Of a stretch of 51,247 bases of DNA, positions 26,206 to 33,994 are shown piece by piece; within the stretch, counting starts at the first letter, position 1, and every line of letters starts with the position of its first letter. The notes beneath the pieces are model-generated. The model searched no databases and had not been told where the DNA came from. It was given only the letters and a program-made list of their open reading frames with translations. Origin of the DNA: an uncultured Sphingomonadaceae bacterium (GTDB taxonomy: Bacteria > Pseudomonadota > Alphaproteobacteria > Sphingomonadales > Sphingomonadaceae); the NCBI GenBank assembly GCA_902806235.1, contig CADCVW010000069.1, positions 1-51,247 on the forward strand. The letters run 5' to 3'. Made by a program: the position numbers and the translations under genes.

Positions 26206-26841
26206 TCAGCGCGGCGCGCCCGGCCGGCTCCGGCGTGCGTGGTAGAGCGGGATCACCACCGGCAGCAGCAGGTAAGTGAAGGGGGCGAAGAAGCGCAGCC
26301 CGTCCAGCTGCGCCAGCGACGCCGAGAGCGCGCCAGTGCCGGCCTGGATCGACCAGACGACCGCCTCGTCGCGCGCGCTCTCCCGCGCCGCGGCGGGCAG
26401 GCCGGGCGCGCGCAGCGCGGCGGCGAACAGCGTGGCCTCGAGCAGCGCCATGGCGGCGAAGCCGACGCCGTAGATGGTGAACACCCCCGGCAGGTCGGCG
26501 GTGGCGAGCCGGGACGGCATCCCCGTCGCGTAGGCGGCGAGCGAATCGGCCATCAAGCGCAGCGGGTAGACATAGATCAGCACCAAGAAGACGAGCGCCA
26601 GCGTGAGCAGGGTGGATAGCCCGCCCGCGTCCGCGCCGAGCCGCCGCCAGCGGACGTGGCCGTGCCAGAAGGAGCAGATCAGCGCGAAGCCGACGAGAAA
26701 GGCGGGCACGTTGCGCATGGCGGCGACGAGCTCGGCATAGCTGTCGAGCTCCGCCCCGCCGGCGATCAGCAGCAGGGTGACGGCGAAGGCAAAGGCTGCA
26801 TCAGTGAAATCGTCGAGTCTGGCCGTGGCAACGTCCGTCAT
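26206..26841 (-). CDS. TMEM175-like (DUF1211) membrane protein
   Basis: A 211-aa integral membrane protein with about six helices. The N-terminal RLDDFTDAAFAFAVTLLLI matches the RxxxFSD signature of helix 1 in TMEM175 potassium-channel family proteins, with Thr in place of Ser. SFWHGHVRW fits the conserved aromatic/histidine segment of helix 3. Bacterial members are tetramers of single units like this and conduct potassium. No partner genes; it is divergent from the pseudogene at 26962. Function is inferred from the helix 1 motif alone. Confidence 0.75.
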   Translation of the reverse strand: MTDVATARLDDFTDAAFAFAVTLLLIAGGAELDSYAELVAAMRNVPAFLVGFALICSFWHGHVRWRRLGADAGGLSTLLTLALVFLVLIYVYPLRLMADSLAAYATGMPSRLATADLPGVFTIYGVGFAAMALLEATLFAAALRAPGLPAAARESARDEAVVWSIQAGTGALSASLAQLDGLRFFAPFTYLLLPVVIPLYHARRSRPGAPR

Positions 26842-26961
26842 CCCGGCCCACCCCCGCTCGACCTTGACCCCTCTCGGCGGTGGAAGCTTAGCAAGACGGA
26901 GCGCGGGCGAGAAGGACGGGAGCGGTGGCCGACGGAACGGCGCGTTTAATGACCGGGAGGG

Positions 26962-27651
26962 GTGACACTGCGCCTGCTACTGCGCGGGCACGACGCGAAG
27001 AGCATCGCGTTTGAGCAGGGCCTGTCGGTGCACGCCGTGAATGAGCGGCTCCGCGACGCGCGGGCGAAGCTGGGCGCGACGAGCAGCCAGGAAGCCGCGC
27101 GGCTGCTCGCTGCGGCGGACGCGGCCGACCCCCACAAACTCGGGGACGAGCCAATAGGGGGCGCTGGCGCCGCGTCGGTGGTGGCAGTCGCGATCGTGCC
27201 CGCTGGGCGGGCCGCAGACGCCGATCCCGGTCCCGCGCGTTTGGGAGCTCCAGCCGCTATGCTCATCGCCGCTCTGTCCGCGACCGCCGTTGCCATGCTC
27301 GCCGCCCAGACGTGGGCCGACGCCCCGTCGAGCGTGCCGCGCTTGACCGCTACGCAGCCCGCCTCCGGTGCTGCGGTGCGGCCGGGCGCGCTGGCCGTGC
27401 GCGTCACTTTCGAGGGGCCGATGCGGCCGGACAGCTTCTCGTTCACGACGACGCACGTCGCGCCACTCCCCGCCTGGGCGGTGTGAGCCGAGCCCTCGCC
27501 CGATCTGCGGAGTTTCACCTTGCGCTGCCGAGTGGAGCCGGGGAGAGCCTACGCAATCGGCTTCAACGGAGGCCGGTTCCGCTACTTCAGGAGCGAAGAA
27601 GGCTTGGCAGCCGCGCCCGCGCTGCTCGTCTTCTCGATGGCGCGGCGCTGA
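26962..27651 (+). pseudogene. Broken LuxR-type HTH / Ig-like domain regulator with in-frame TGA
   Basis: The frame starts abruptly with LRLLLRGHDAKSIAFEQGLSV and has a full recognition region (SVHAVNERLRDARAKLGA), a TM-like AAMLIAALSATAVAMLAAQ, and the start of an Ig-like domain (RLTATQPASGAAVRPGALAV). TGA at 27484-27486 interrupts it, after which the same frame resumes DLRSFTLRCRVEPGRAYAIGFNGGRF up to TGA 27651. This continuation is what the intact family has. The helix before LRLLLRGH is also missing: the frame is closed by TGA at 26950. Both ends therefore argue for a decayed gene. A functional protein truncated at 27486 is a less likely alternative. Confidence 0.78.
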
Positions 27652-27658
27652 GCGCGCC

Positions 27659-29953
27659 TCAGGCCTTTGTCACGAAGCTATCCAGCACCCGCTTGCGCCC
27701 CGTCTGCTCGAAGTCGATCTCCAGTTTGTTGCCCTCGACCTCGGCGATCGCGCCGTAGCCGAACTTGGCGTGGAACACGCGGTCGCCCACGGACAGGTCG
27801 CCGCGGCCGCGGTTGCCGAGGCTCACCGCACTCGCGCGAGCCTCGACGACGCGGGGGCCGCCGCTGCGGTCGAAGCCGCCGCCGGTGGCGGCCCGCTGCC
27901 AGCCGGGGCCGCGGCCGGCGGCGCGAGCGACGTCGGCGAAGGGGTCGCTGCGCTCGCTCCAGTTGGCGCGCCAGAGCGACTCGCCGCCGGTCATGCTGGT
28001 CTCGTGCTCGACGTGCTCGGGCGGCAGCTCGCCGACGAAGCGGGACGGGATGGACGAGGTCCACTGGCCGTAGATGCGGCGGTTGGCGGCGTGGAAGATG
28101 GTGCAGGAACGCCGCGCGCGGGTGATGGCGACGTAGGCGAGGCGGCGTTCCTCCTCGAGCGCCGCGGTGCCGCCCTCGTCGAGCGCGCGCTGCGATGGGA
28201 AAACGCCTTCCTCCCAGCCGGCGAGGAACAGCGTGTCGAACTCGAGCCCCTTGGCGCCGTGGATGGTCATGATGGTGACCTTGTCGCGCTCCTCGGCGGA
28301 GTCGTTGTCCATTACGAGGCTGACGTGCTCGAGAAAGGAGCCGAGGCTCTCGTATTCTTCCATCGCGCGGGTGAGCTCGGCGAGGTTCTCCAGGCGGCCG
28401 GCGCTTTCGGCGGAGCGGTCCGCCTGGAGCGCGAGCGTGTAGCCGCTCTCGTCGAGGACGAGGCGGGCGAGCTCGGGATGCGGGAGTTCCGACGCGCGGG
28501 CGCGCCAGCGGGCGAAATCAGCCACCAAGTTAGTCAAGGATTTGCGGGCCGCGCCTGCCAGCTCGTCCGAGTCGAGGATTTGCGCTGCGGCGGTGTAGAG
28601 CGGGACGCGGTTGGCGCGGGAAACAGCGTGGATGCGGCTCAGCGCCTTGTCGCCCAAGCCGCGCTTGGGAACGTTGACGATGCGCTCGAAGGCGAGGTCG
28701 TCGGCGGGCTGGGCAATAACGCGGAGGTAGGCGAGCGCGTCCCTGATCTCCGCGCGCTCGTAGAAGCGGAAGCCGCCGACGATGCGGTAGGGCAGGCCGA
28801 TGGCGATGAAGCGGTCCTCCAGCTCGCGCGTCTGAAACTGGGCGCGGACGAGGATCGCGCAGTCGCTGTGCCGGCCGCCGTTGCGGCGGTGCGCCTCGAT
28901 CAGCTCGCCGATGCGGCGGGCCTCCTCCGGGCCGTCCCACACGCCGACGACGCGGACCTTGTCGCCGGCGTCGACCTCGGTCCAGAGCGTCTTGCCGAGC
29001 CGCCCGCCGTTCTTGGCGATCACGCCGGATGCGGCGCCGAGGATGTGGGGAGTGGAACGGTAGTTCTGCTCCAGCCGGATCACCTTCGCTCCGGGGAAGT
29101 CGCGCTCGAAGCGGAGGATATTGGCGACCTCCGCGCCGCGCCACGAGTAGATCGACTGGTCGTCATCGCCGACGCAGCAGATGTTCTTGCGCCCCTGCGC
29201 GAGGAGGCGGAGCCAGAGGTACTGCGCCTGGTTGGTGTCCTGATACTCGTCGACTAGGACGTAGCGGAAGCGGTTCCCGTAGAATTCGAGCACTTCGCGC
29301 TCGGTCTTCAGGATGTGGAGCATGTGGAGGAGGAGGTCGCCGAAGTCGCAGGCGTTGAGCGCTCTCAGGCGTTGCTGATAAGCCCGGTAGAGCTCCTGGC
29401 CGCGGCCGTTAGCGAAGGCCTCGCTCTCGCCCGCGTCGATGTCGTCCGGGCCGCAGCCGCGGTTCTTCCAGCGGTCGATCAGGCCAGCGAGCGCGCGGGC
29501 GGGCCAGCGCTTCTCGTCGAGGTCGGCGGCGACGATCAGCTGCTTCAAAAGGCGGAGCTGGTCGTCGGTGTCGAGGATGGTGAAGTTGGACTGGAGGCCG
29601 ACGAGTTCGGCGTGGCGGCGGAGCATGCGCGCGGCGACCGAGTGGAAGGTGCCGAGCCACGGCATCCCTTCCGCGCCCGGGCCGACGATGCGCGCCACGC
29701 GCTCGCGCATCTCGCGCGCGGCCTTGTTGGTGAAGGTGACCCCGAGGATCTCGGACGGGTAGGCGCGGCGGGTGTAGACTAGGTGTGCCAGCCGCGCGGT
29801 GAGCGCGGCGGTCTTGCCTGTGCCCGCGCCGGCAAGGACGAGCACAGGACCTTCGGTGGTGAGCACCGCCTCGCGCTGGGGCGCGTTAAGGCCCTGTAGG
29901 TAGGGCGGCTCGGGAAGCGGAGCGCCGGCGGGGACGGGGGACAGCTGGTTCAC
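27659..29953 (-). CDS. uvrD: ATP-dependent DNA helicase UvrD/PcrA
   Basis: Superfamily I 3'-5' helicase used in nucleotide-excision and mismatch repair. 764 aa. Walker A AGAGTGKTAAL at residues 41-51, motif Ia GVTFTNKAAREM, Walker B VDEYQDTNQAQ, motif III GDDDQSIYSWRGA, motif IV LEQNYRST, and motif V MTIHGAKGLEFDTLFLAGWEEG, with AYVAITRAR after it. The C-terminal DRVFHAKFGYGAIAEVEGNKL is the Tudor-like domain of UvrD/PcrA. GTG 29953 gives a normal N-terminus (MNQLSPVPAG); upstream frame extension is low-complexity. It ends 7 nt from the end of the convergent HTH pseudogene. Confidence 0.95.
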   Translation of the reverse strand: MNQLSPVPAGAPLPEPPYLQGLNAPQREAVLTTEGPVLVLAGAGTGKTAALTARLAHLVYTRRAYPSEILGVTFTNKAAREMRERVARIVGPGAEGMPWLGTFHSVAARMLRRHAELVGLQSNFTILDTDDQLRLLKQLIVAADLDEKRWPARALAGLIDRWKNRGCGPDDIDAGESEAFANGRGQELYRAYQQRLRALNACDFGDLLLHMLHILKTEREVLEFYGNRFRYVLVDEYQDTNQAQYLWLRLLAQGRKNICCVGDDDQSIYSWRGAEVANILRFERDFPGAKVIRLEQNYRSTPHILGAASGVIAKNGGRLGKTLWTEVDAGDKVRVVGVWDGPEEARRIGELIEAHRRNGGRHSDCAILVRAQFQTRELEDRFIAIGLPYRIVGGFRFYERAEIRDALAYLRVIAQPADDLAFERIVNVPKRGLGDKALSRIHAVSRANRVPLYTAAAQILDSDELAGAARKSLTNLVADFARWRARASELPHPELARLVLDESGYTLALQADRSAESAGRLENLAELTRAMEEYESLGSFLEHVSLVMDNDSAEERDKVTIMTIHGAKGLEFDTLFLAGWEEGVFPSQRALDEGGTAALEEERRLAYVAITRARRSCTIFHAANRRIYGQWTSSIPSRFVGELPPEHVEHETSMTGGESLWRANWSERSDPFADVARAAGRGPGWQRAATGGGFDRSGGPRVVEARASAVSLGNRGRGDLSVGDRVFHAKFGYGAIAEVEGNKLEIDFEQTGRKRVLDSFVTKA

Positions 29954-30039
29954 GGCGCGAACACTTAGAGAACGGGGCGGGTAGCTGCAATCAACGGCCG
30001 GCGCTCCCAGAAGATGCGGCGTCGGAGCCGCCGCGGCGC

Positions 30040-30885
30040 CTAAAAGATGCGGCGGCGGCGACGGACGGGCTCCTCGTTCGGGTCGGGAGGCAGCAGTTCG
30101 ACGACCCACTCCTCCGCGTGCTCAACGAAGCTCCGCACCGGGCGGCCCGCGGCGTCGAGCGAGGGGCGGTAGCGGTAGCGCTGCTCGATCAGGCGGCAGG
30201 TGGTGCGGTCGAGGAGCGCGCTGCCGCTGGACGCGGTGGCGACGCAGCCGGTGACGCGGCCGTCGGTCTCCACCGCGTAGCGCACCTGCACGACCCCGCC
30301 GACGCCCGCCTCCTCCAGTTCCGCCGGCAGGTCGTCGAGGCGAAGGCGGCCGCGGAGGCGGCGGGGCGGGGTCTCGGCCGAACCGGCGCCGTCGCCTCCG
30401 CCGCCGCCTCCACCGCCCCCGCCGAGTCCGTCGCCGCCGTTCCCGCTACCGGTGCCCGTGCCGAGCCCGCCGCTCCCCATGCCGGGGCCGCGCACGGGGG
30501 CGGCCCCGGCCGACGGATCGCTCCCCGTTCCGGCAAGCGACGCGGCGGGGAGGGGTGGGAGGCGGAGCGGCTGGATGATCGGCTCCGGCGCGACGAACGG
30601 CGTGGGGTCGGAAAGGAGATTGGGCGGGGAGGCCGCGCCCTCCTCGCGCGGGTCGGCGCGGCGCTTCGCGTCCTCGCGCCCGGCCGCGGGGGGCGGCGGC
30701 GGGGGCGGCGCGGGTATGGAGGGGAGCTCGGCGGGCAGTTCGAGCAGGGTAATCGCTTCGTCGTCGACCGCCGGGGAGCCCTGCGTCATGCCCTGGAGAA
30801 AGACGAAGCCGAGCGCGAGGTGCGCGAGGACGGCCGGGATCGCACCCTTCCAGCGTTCCTCGTTGCTGCGGCGGTAGGCGGTCAT
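30040..30885 (-). CDS. TonB-family protein
   Basis: A 281-aa protein with a short cytoplasmic N-terminus, one membrane anchor (about residues 14-33, AIPAVLAHLALGFVFLQG), a long proline-rich region, a Gly-rich linker (GTGTGSGNGGDGLGGG) and a C-terminal TonB domain with VVQVRYAVETDGRVTGC, ASSGSALLDRTTCRLIEQRYRYRPSLDAAGRP. It would span the periplasm to drive TonB-dependent receptors. No exbB/exbD or receptor gene is near, so it may be a secondary TonB. ATG 30885 is used; the frame upstream is a shadow of the decayed gene region. Confidence 0.82.
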   Translation of the reverse strand: MTAYRRSNEERWKGAIPAVLAHLALGFVFLQGMTQGSPAVDDEAITLLELPAELPSIPAPPPPPPPAAGREDAKRRADPREEGAASPPNLLSDPTPFVAPEPIIQPLRLPPLPAASLAGTGSDPSAGAAPVRGPGMGSGGLGTGTGSGNGGDGLGGGGGGGGGGDGAGSAETPPRRLRGRLRLDDLPAELEEAGVGGVVQVRYAVETDGRVTGCVATASSGSALLDRTTCRLIEQRYRYRPSLDAAGRPVRSFVEHAEEWVVELLPPDPNEEPVRRRRRIF

Positions 30886-30965
30886 GACATCGACGCGGGT
30901 AGGTGGGCGGCGGTGAACCGGCGCTGAGCGGTGGCAGCGGCGCGCGGTGTGGGTTGCGCGGCCGG

Positions 30966-31578
30966 ATGGCCGCGCTGCTAGATGATCCGGCAAAGGCGGA
31001 ACGGCGGTCGGCGACGCTGCGCGCCGCGCCGCGCCGCACGTCCTCGCGCTGGAGCCGGTGCGCGGGGGATTTATCGCGGCGGGGAGGCGCTTGCCCCCTT
31101 CGACCCGCTCGACGGCGGGGCGGGGGCGCGACTGCTGCTGCTGCTCGAAAAGCCGGAACCGGCCGGGTTCGAGGGACCGCGGTTTGTATCGCGCGACAAC
31201 CGGACGCCAACGGCGCGCAATCTCAGGCGCTTTCTGGGCTAGGCGGCGATCGCGCGGGAGGACGTGGTGATCTGGAACACGGTGCCCTGAGTGGTCCACG
31301 AACCGGGCGCGAGGAACTGGCCGGTGCGGCGGGCGGAGCTGACGGAAGGGCTGCGGCTGCTGCCAGAGCTGCTCGCGCTGCTGCCGCGGCTGGAGGTAGC
31401 GGTGCTCGCCGGACGGTTGGCGGAGGCAGCGTGGCCGGTGCTGCACGTGAAGTGTCCCGAGGTCGAGGTGCTGGCAATGCCACATCCCAGCCCGGTATTC
31501 ATTTGCACGAGCTCGGCGGTGGAGGAGCGGATCAGGACGGCGCTCGGCCGGGCGGCGGAACTGCTCGAATCGTGCTAG
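30966..31578 (+). pseudogene. Decayed uracil-DNA-glycosylase-like gene
   Basis: This fills the 719-nt stretch between tonB-like and NTF2-like genes. The pieces, in three frames, read like one protein: MAALLDDPAKAERRSATLRA from 30966 (frame 0), HVLALEPVRGGFIAAG near 31037 (frame 2), then EALAPFDPLDGGAGARLLLLLEKP onward (frame 1) with FVSRDNRTPTARNLRRFLG. TAG at 31240 and TGA at 31288 interrupt (EDVVIWNTVP before the stop; the family usually has Trp there). It then continues to MPHPSPVF and TAG 31578. The HPSP motif and order fit the UDG superfamily. At least two frameshifts plus two stops make it a pseudogene unless the assembly is wrong. Confidence 0.75.
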
Positions 31579-31604
31579 GAGTCGGGCGAGACGAGGAGGT
31601 GAGC

Positions 31605-32006
31605 ATGGACCCGATCGCGCGGTGGCACGAGTACATGAGGACGGACGACCCGGCTCTGCTGGACGCGCTGCTTGCAGACGACGTCATGTTCCAATCCCCG
31701 GCGGTCCACACGCCGCAGGTGGGGAAGGCGGTCGCGTTCAAATACCTGCGCGCGGCGGCGCAGGTGCTGGGCGAGGGCGGGTTCCGCTACCTGGACGAGT
31801 GGCGGGCGGAGCAGTCTGCCGTGCTCGAGTTCGAGTGCGTGGTCGACGGGCTCCAGGTCAACGGCGTGGACATCGTGCATTGGAACGAGCGCGGGCTGAT
31901 CACGCGTTTCAAGGTGATGATTCGACCGATGAAGGCGCTGCACGCGGTGGTGCCGCGGATGTCGGCAGCGCTGGGAATGACGCCGGCCCCGGCTCAGCCC
32001 TCGTAG
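31605..32006 (+). CDS. NTF2/SnoaL-like domain protein
   Basis: A 133-aa cone-fold protein. It begins MDPIARWHEYMRTDDPALLDALLADDVMFQSPAVHTPQVGK, the usual SnoaL-like N-terminus (helix, then LLADDVxFxSP), with FECVVDGLQVNGVDIVHWNERG and FKVMIRPMKAL for the later strands. The start is supported by a strong AGGAGGTGAG box ending a few nt before ATG 31605. It starts 27 nt after the decayed glycosylase. Enzymatic or binding role unknown. The last 13 nt overlap rsmD on the opposite strand. Confidence 0.82.
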   Translation: MDPIARWHEYMRTDDPALLDALLADDVMFQSPAVHTPQVGKAVAFKYLRAAAQVLGEGGFRYLDEWRAEQSAVLEFECVVDGLQVNGVDIVHWNERGLITRFKVMIRPMKALHAVVPRMSAALGMTPAPAQPS

Positions 32007-32527
32007 CGAAAGAGGGTGAGCTTGGCCTTGCCGTGCACGCGTTCAGCGTCGAGCGCCCAGCCGGGGGGCGCGGCGGGGCTCTCGTCCCGGGCGGTCTCCA
32101 GGCTGGCCCAGGCGCCCGGGGCGGGGCGCGCCGCGGCGAGCGCGCGGGGGCCGTCGCCGCTGCCGTAGGGCGGATCGACAAGCAAGACGTCGAACGGGCC
32201 GCCGACCGCGTGGAGCGCAGAAGCCTGGCGGACATCGGCGACCCCCGGCTTGACGCTGAGCTTGAGGAGGTTGGCGCGGAGCGCGGCAAGCGCGGCGGGC
32301 TCGCGTTCCACGAAGGTGCAGCGCGCCGCGCCGCGCGACAGCGCCTCCAAGCCCAGCGCGCCCGTGCCGGCAAAGAGATCGAGGACGGCCAAGCCCTCGA
32401 AGGAGCCGACGCGCGCGGCGAGCATGGAGAAGAGCGCTTCGCGCGTCCGATCGGTGGTCGGGCGAGTGCCGCGGCCGGGCGGGGCGACGAGGGGCAGGCC
32501 CCGCCAGCGGCCGGCGACAATGCGCAA
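31994..32527 (-). CDS. rsmD: 16S rRNA (guanine(966)-N(2))-methyltransferase
   Basis: SAM-dependent methylation of G966 of 16S rRNA during 30S assembly. 177 aa. MRIVAGRWRGLPLVAP and RPTTDRTREALFSML are the RsmD N-terminal signature; the SAM loop is LDLFAGTGALGLEALSRG; the catalytic motif IV is LLVDPPYG. It begins at TTG 32527, immediately after the TGA of the pseudouridine synthase, with no spacer, so the two are coupled. Confidence 0.93.
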   Translation of the reverse strand: MRIVAGRWRGLPLVAPPGRGTRPTTDRTREALFSMLAARVGSFEGLAVLDLFAGTGALGLEALSRGAARCTFVEREPAALAALRANLLKLSVKPGVADVRQASALHAVGGPFDVLLVDPPYGSGDGPRALAAARPAPGAWASLETARDESPAAPPGWALDAERVHGKAKLTLFRYEG

Positions 32528-33379
32528 TCAGCGCTGCCGGTCGGGCGCGCGGCGGGGCGACACGCGCCACGGCCGGGCCTTACGGGGCACGTGGCCGGGA
32601 TCGCCCGGCACGGGCGCGGGCCGCTGCTCTGGACGCGGCGCTTTCCTCAGCTCCTGCCGGAACGCCATCAACTCGTGCTGCCTGATCTCCTCGACCGCGC
32701 CCGCGGCGAGGTCGCCCAGGCCGAAGGGGCCGTAGGCCGTGCGGATCAGGCGGCTGACCTTCAGCCCTAGATGCTCCAGCACGCGGCGGACCTCGCGGTT
32801 TTTGCCCTCGGTCAGCCGCAGCTCGATCCAGACGTTGCGGCCGGTGCGGCGTTCGAGGTTGGCGTCGATCGCGCCGTAGCGGACGCCCTCGACCTCCACG
32901 CCCTCGATCAGTTCCTCGAGCTGCTCCTGGCGCACGTCGCCGAAGGCGCGGGCGCGGTAGGTGCGCTCGACGCCGGTGGCGGGCAGCTCGAGTTGGCGCT
33001 TGAGCTCACCGTCGGTGGTCAGCAGCAGCAGCCCTTCGGTGTTGAGGTCGAGCCGGCCGACCGGGACCAGGCGCGGCAAGCCCGGCGGCAGGCGCGAGTA
33101 GATCGTCGGGCGGTCGCGCGGGTCGCGTTCGGCGGTGAGCAGGCCCGGCGGCTTGTGGAAGCGGAACAGGCGCGCGGGGGCAGGGGCGGCGACGGCCACC
33201 CCGTCGACGGTAACGCCGCGGAGCGAGCGGAGCAGGGTAGCGGGGGTGGTCAGCGCCACCCCGTCGAGCGCGACGCGGCCGTCGGCGATCATTCGCTCGA
33301 CCTCCCGGCGCGAGGCGACGCCCGCGCGGGCGAGGAGCTTGGCGATACGCTGATCGTCGCGGGGCGGGGAGGCAGGCAC
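32528..33379 (-). CDS. rRNA pseudouridine synthase (RluB/RsuA family)
   Basis: About 283 aa: an S4 RNA-binding domain (RIAKLLARAGVASRREVERMIADGRV) followed by an RluB/RsuA-type catalytic domain. The catalytic Asp lies in PVGRLDLNTEGLLLLTTDG; later segments are RTYRAR, ELRLTEGKNREVRRVLEHLGLKVSRLIRTAYGPF. It makes pseudouridine in 23S or 16S rRNA. The start is GTG 33379 or GTG 33391; the longer frame to 33577 adds non-conserved residues. The basic C-terminal tail is typical. It leads rsmD and is divergent from the response regulator. RluB rather than RsuA is likely but not certain. Confidence 0.9.
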   Translation of the reverse strand: MPASPPRDDQRIAKLLARAGVASRREVERMIADGRVALDGVALTTPATLLRSLRGVTVDGVAVAAPAPARLFRFHKPPGLLTAERDPRDRPTIYSRLPPGLPRLVPVGRLDLNTEGLLLLTTDGELKRQLELPATGVERTYRARAFGDVRQEQLEELIEGVEVEGVRYGAIDANLERRTGRNVWIELRLTEGKNREVRRVLEHLGLKVSRLIRTAYGPFGLGDLAAGAVEEIRQHELMAFRQELRKAPRPEQRPAPVPGDPGHVPRKARPWRVSPRRAPDRQR

Positions 33380-33500
33380 AGCGGCCGCCACAAACGGTTT
33401 CGCGCGCGCGGTCAAGCGCGCCGCGGCCGTGCAACGCGCGCTACTCCGGATCGTTACGCCCTTGACCGGATCCGCGCCCGCGGGACGGCGAGGGTTCCGC

Positions 33501-33959
33501 ATGATCTTCGGCAAACGCGAGCGGCGCATCCGGCGCGTCCTGATCGTCGAGGACGAGGCTTTGGTCGCGTTCGACAACGAGAACCTGCTCGCGCACGAAG
33601 GCTATCAGGTGGTCGCCACCGTCGACAACGCGGCGGACGCGCTGGCGGTAATCGCGGTGGGACGGCTCGACCTCGTGCTCGCCGACCTGGCGCTGAGCGG
33701 CGATGGCGACGGGCGTGACGTCGCGCGGGCGGCGGCGGCCAAGGGCGTGCCGCTGTTGTTCCTGTCCGGCTCGCGGCCGGACGGGGCGGAAGGCTTAGGC
33801 GTCGGCTGGCTGGCCAAGCCCTACAACCCGCGCCAGCTGAAGAGCGCCATCGCCGCGGTGGAGAGGCTGCTCGGCGGCGAGCGGGCGCCGCGCGCGCCCG
33901 GCGGGCTCCAGCTGTTCGCGCCCGCCGCGAAGCCTGTTCAGGACGGGGAAAGCCGCTAG
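33501..33959 (+). CDS. Single-domain response regulator
   Basis: A 152-aa receiver-domain protein without an output domain. The acidic pair is E17/D18 (LIVEDEAL), the phosphoacceptor is D62 (DLVLADLALSGDGDGRDV), the switch Ser is S89 (LFLSGS) and the conserved Lys is K106 (WLAKPY). ATG 33501 gives a short basic leader. No kinase gene is adjacent, so its partner is unknown. The C-terminal 35 residues are proline/alanine-rich and probably disordered. Confidence 0.9.
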   Translation: MIFGKRERRIRRVLIVEDEALVAFDNENLLAHEGYQVVATVDNAADALAVIAVGRLDLVLADLALSGDGDGRDVARAAAAKGVPLLFLSGSRPDGAEGLGVGWLAKPYNPRQLKSAIAAVERLLGGERAPRAPGGLQLFAPAAKPVQDGESR

Positions 33960-33994
33960 GGTTCCTCTTTTGAGCGGTTTGGCGGGAGGGCGTA

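Noticed and set aside
27484-27486. TGA in the HTH/Ig-like frame read as selenocysteine
   Set aside because: A residue at the position is plausible, but the frame also lacks its N-terminus and no SECIS-like hairpin is evident, so a nonsense mutation is the simpler reading.
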